From Methanolinea sp. SDB (lineage in GTDB: Archaea > Halobacteriota > Methanomicrobia > Methanomicrobiales > Methanospirillaceae): a stretch of DNA of 5,164 nucleotides. Position 1 is the stretch's first letter. Each line of letters starts with the position of its first letter. The stretch is taken from positions 1 through 5,164 of the forward strand of contig LKUF01000224.1 of assembly GCA_001412335.1 (NCBI GenBank). Reading direction: 5' to 3'. The translations under genes were made by a program, and so were the position numbers. Below are positions 5,104-5,164 of the stretch, piece by piece. The notes under the pieces were generated by a model. It ran no database searches and was not told where the DNA came from. It worked only from the letters and a program-made list of their open reading frames with translations.

Positions 5104-5164
5104 TAAAACTATATAAAAACATTATTATTAATTATTTTACATTTTTTAATATCATGCCTGAATG
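5104..5164. promoter_or_regulatory. AT-rich upstream region with TATA box for the winged-helix gene
   Basis: TTTATATA on the minus strand at 5117-5110 is a consensus archaeal TATA box. It predicts a start near 5088 and a leader of about 18 nt before the ATG at 5070. The rest of the region to the right edge is almost entirely A and T. On the plus strand an ATG at 5154 could begin a divergent gene, but only 11 bases follow and no ribosome site precedes it, so it is not called. Confidence 0.6.

Noticed and set aside
5154..5164. Start codon of a possible divergent gene at the right edge
   Set aside because: Only 11 bases follow and there is no ribosome binding site, so nothing can be supported.
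1..5164. CRISPR array, tRNA, rRNA, defence system or complete mobile element
   Set aside because: No regularly spaced repeats, no tRNA-like cloverleaf or rRNA sequence noticed, and no integrase, nuclease or complete transposase was seen.

Overview
The window looks like chromosomal DNA from a hydrogenotrophic or formate-using methanogenic archaeon, most likely of the order Methanomicrobiales. The evidence is an F420-type formate dehydrogenase alpha subunit, two methanofuran biosynthesis genes, archaeal TATA-box promoters in AT-rich divergent spacers, GGAGG-type ribosome binding sites, and GC-rich genes with AT-rich spacers. The genus cannot be fixed from this sequence alone.

Layout. (1) Positions 1-218, minus strand: the first 72 codons of fdhA, running off the left edge. 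(2) Positions 219-312: an AT-rich divergent promoter. (3) Positions 313-876, plus strand: a 187-residue zinc-ribbon/helix-turn-helix protein that resembles the front half of a transposase and has no catalytic domain. Its last 39 bases overlap, tail to tail, the gene coming the other way. (4) Positions 2890 down to 838, minus strand: a compact operon of mfnD (tyramine-glutamate ligase, ATP-grasp), mfnF (ASKHA/hydantoinase-like methanofuran enzyme) and a 79-residue membrane protein with a zinc-ribbon tail, all with overlapping ends. (5) Positions 2891-2969: a short divergent promoter, with a possible 16-codon leader ORF before mfnD. (6) Positions 2970-4501, plus strand: surE and rpiA, overlapping by ATGA. 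(7) Positions 4502-4695: a GC-rich, hairpin-rich convergent spacer. (8) Positions 5070 down to 4696, minus strand: a winged-helix regulator with repeats around its promoter. (9) Positions 5071-5164: an AT-rich upstream region.

How the genes fit together. MfnD makes gamma-glutamyltyramine and MfnF condenses it with the aminomethylfuran diphosphate, so two consecutive steps of methanofuran synthesis are co-encoded. Methanofuran is the first one-carbon carrier of methanogenesis, and formate dehydrogenase supplies reducing power to the same pathway. SurE and RpiA form a nucleotide/pentose-phosphate pair. The window is mostly housekeeping metabolism. The least explained parts are the transposase-like remnant, the small membrane zinc-ribbon protein tied to the methanofuran genes, the mfnD leader, and the structured RNA-like spacer after rpiA.
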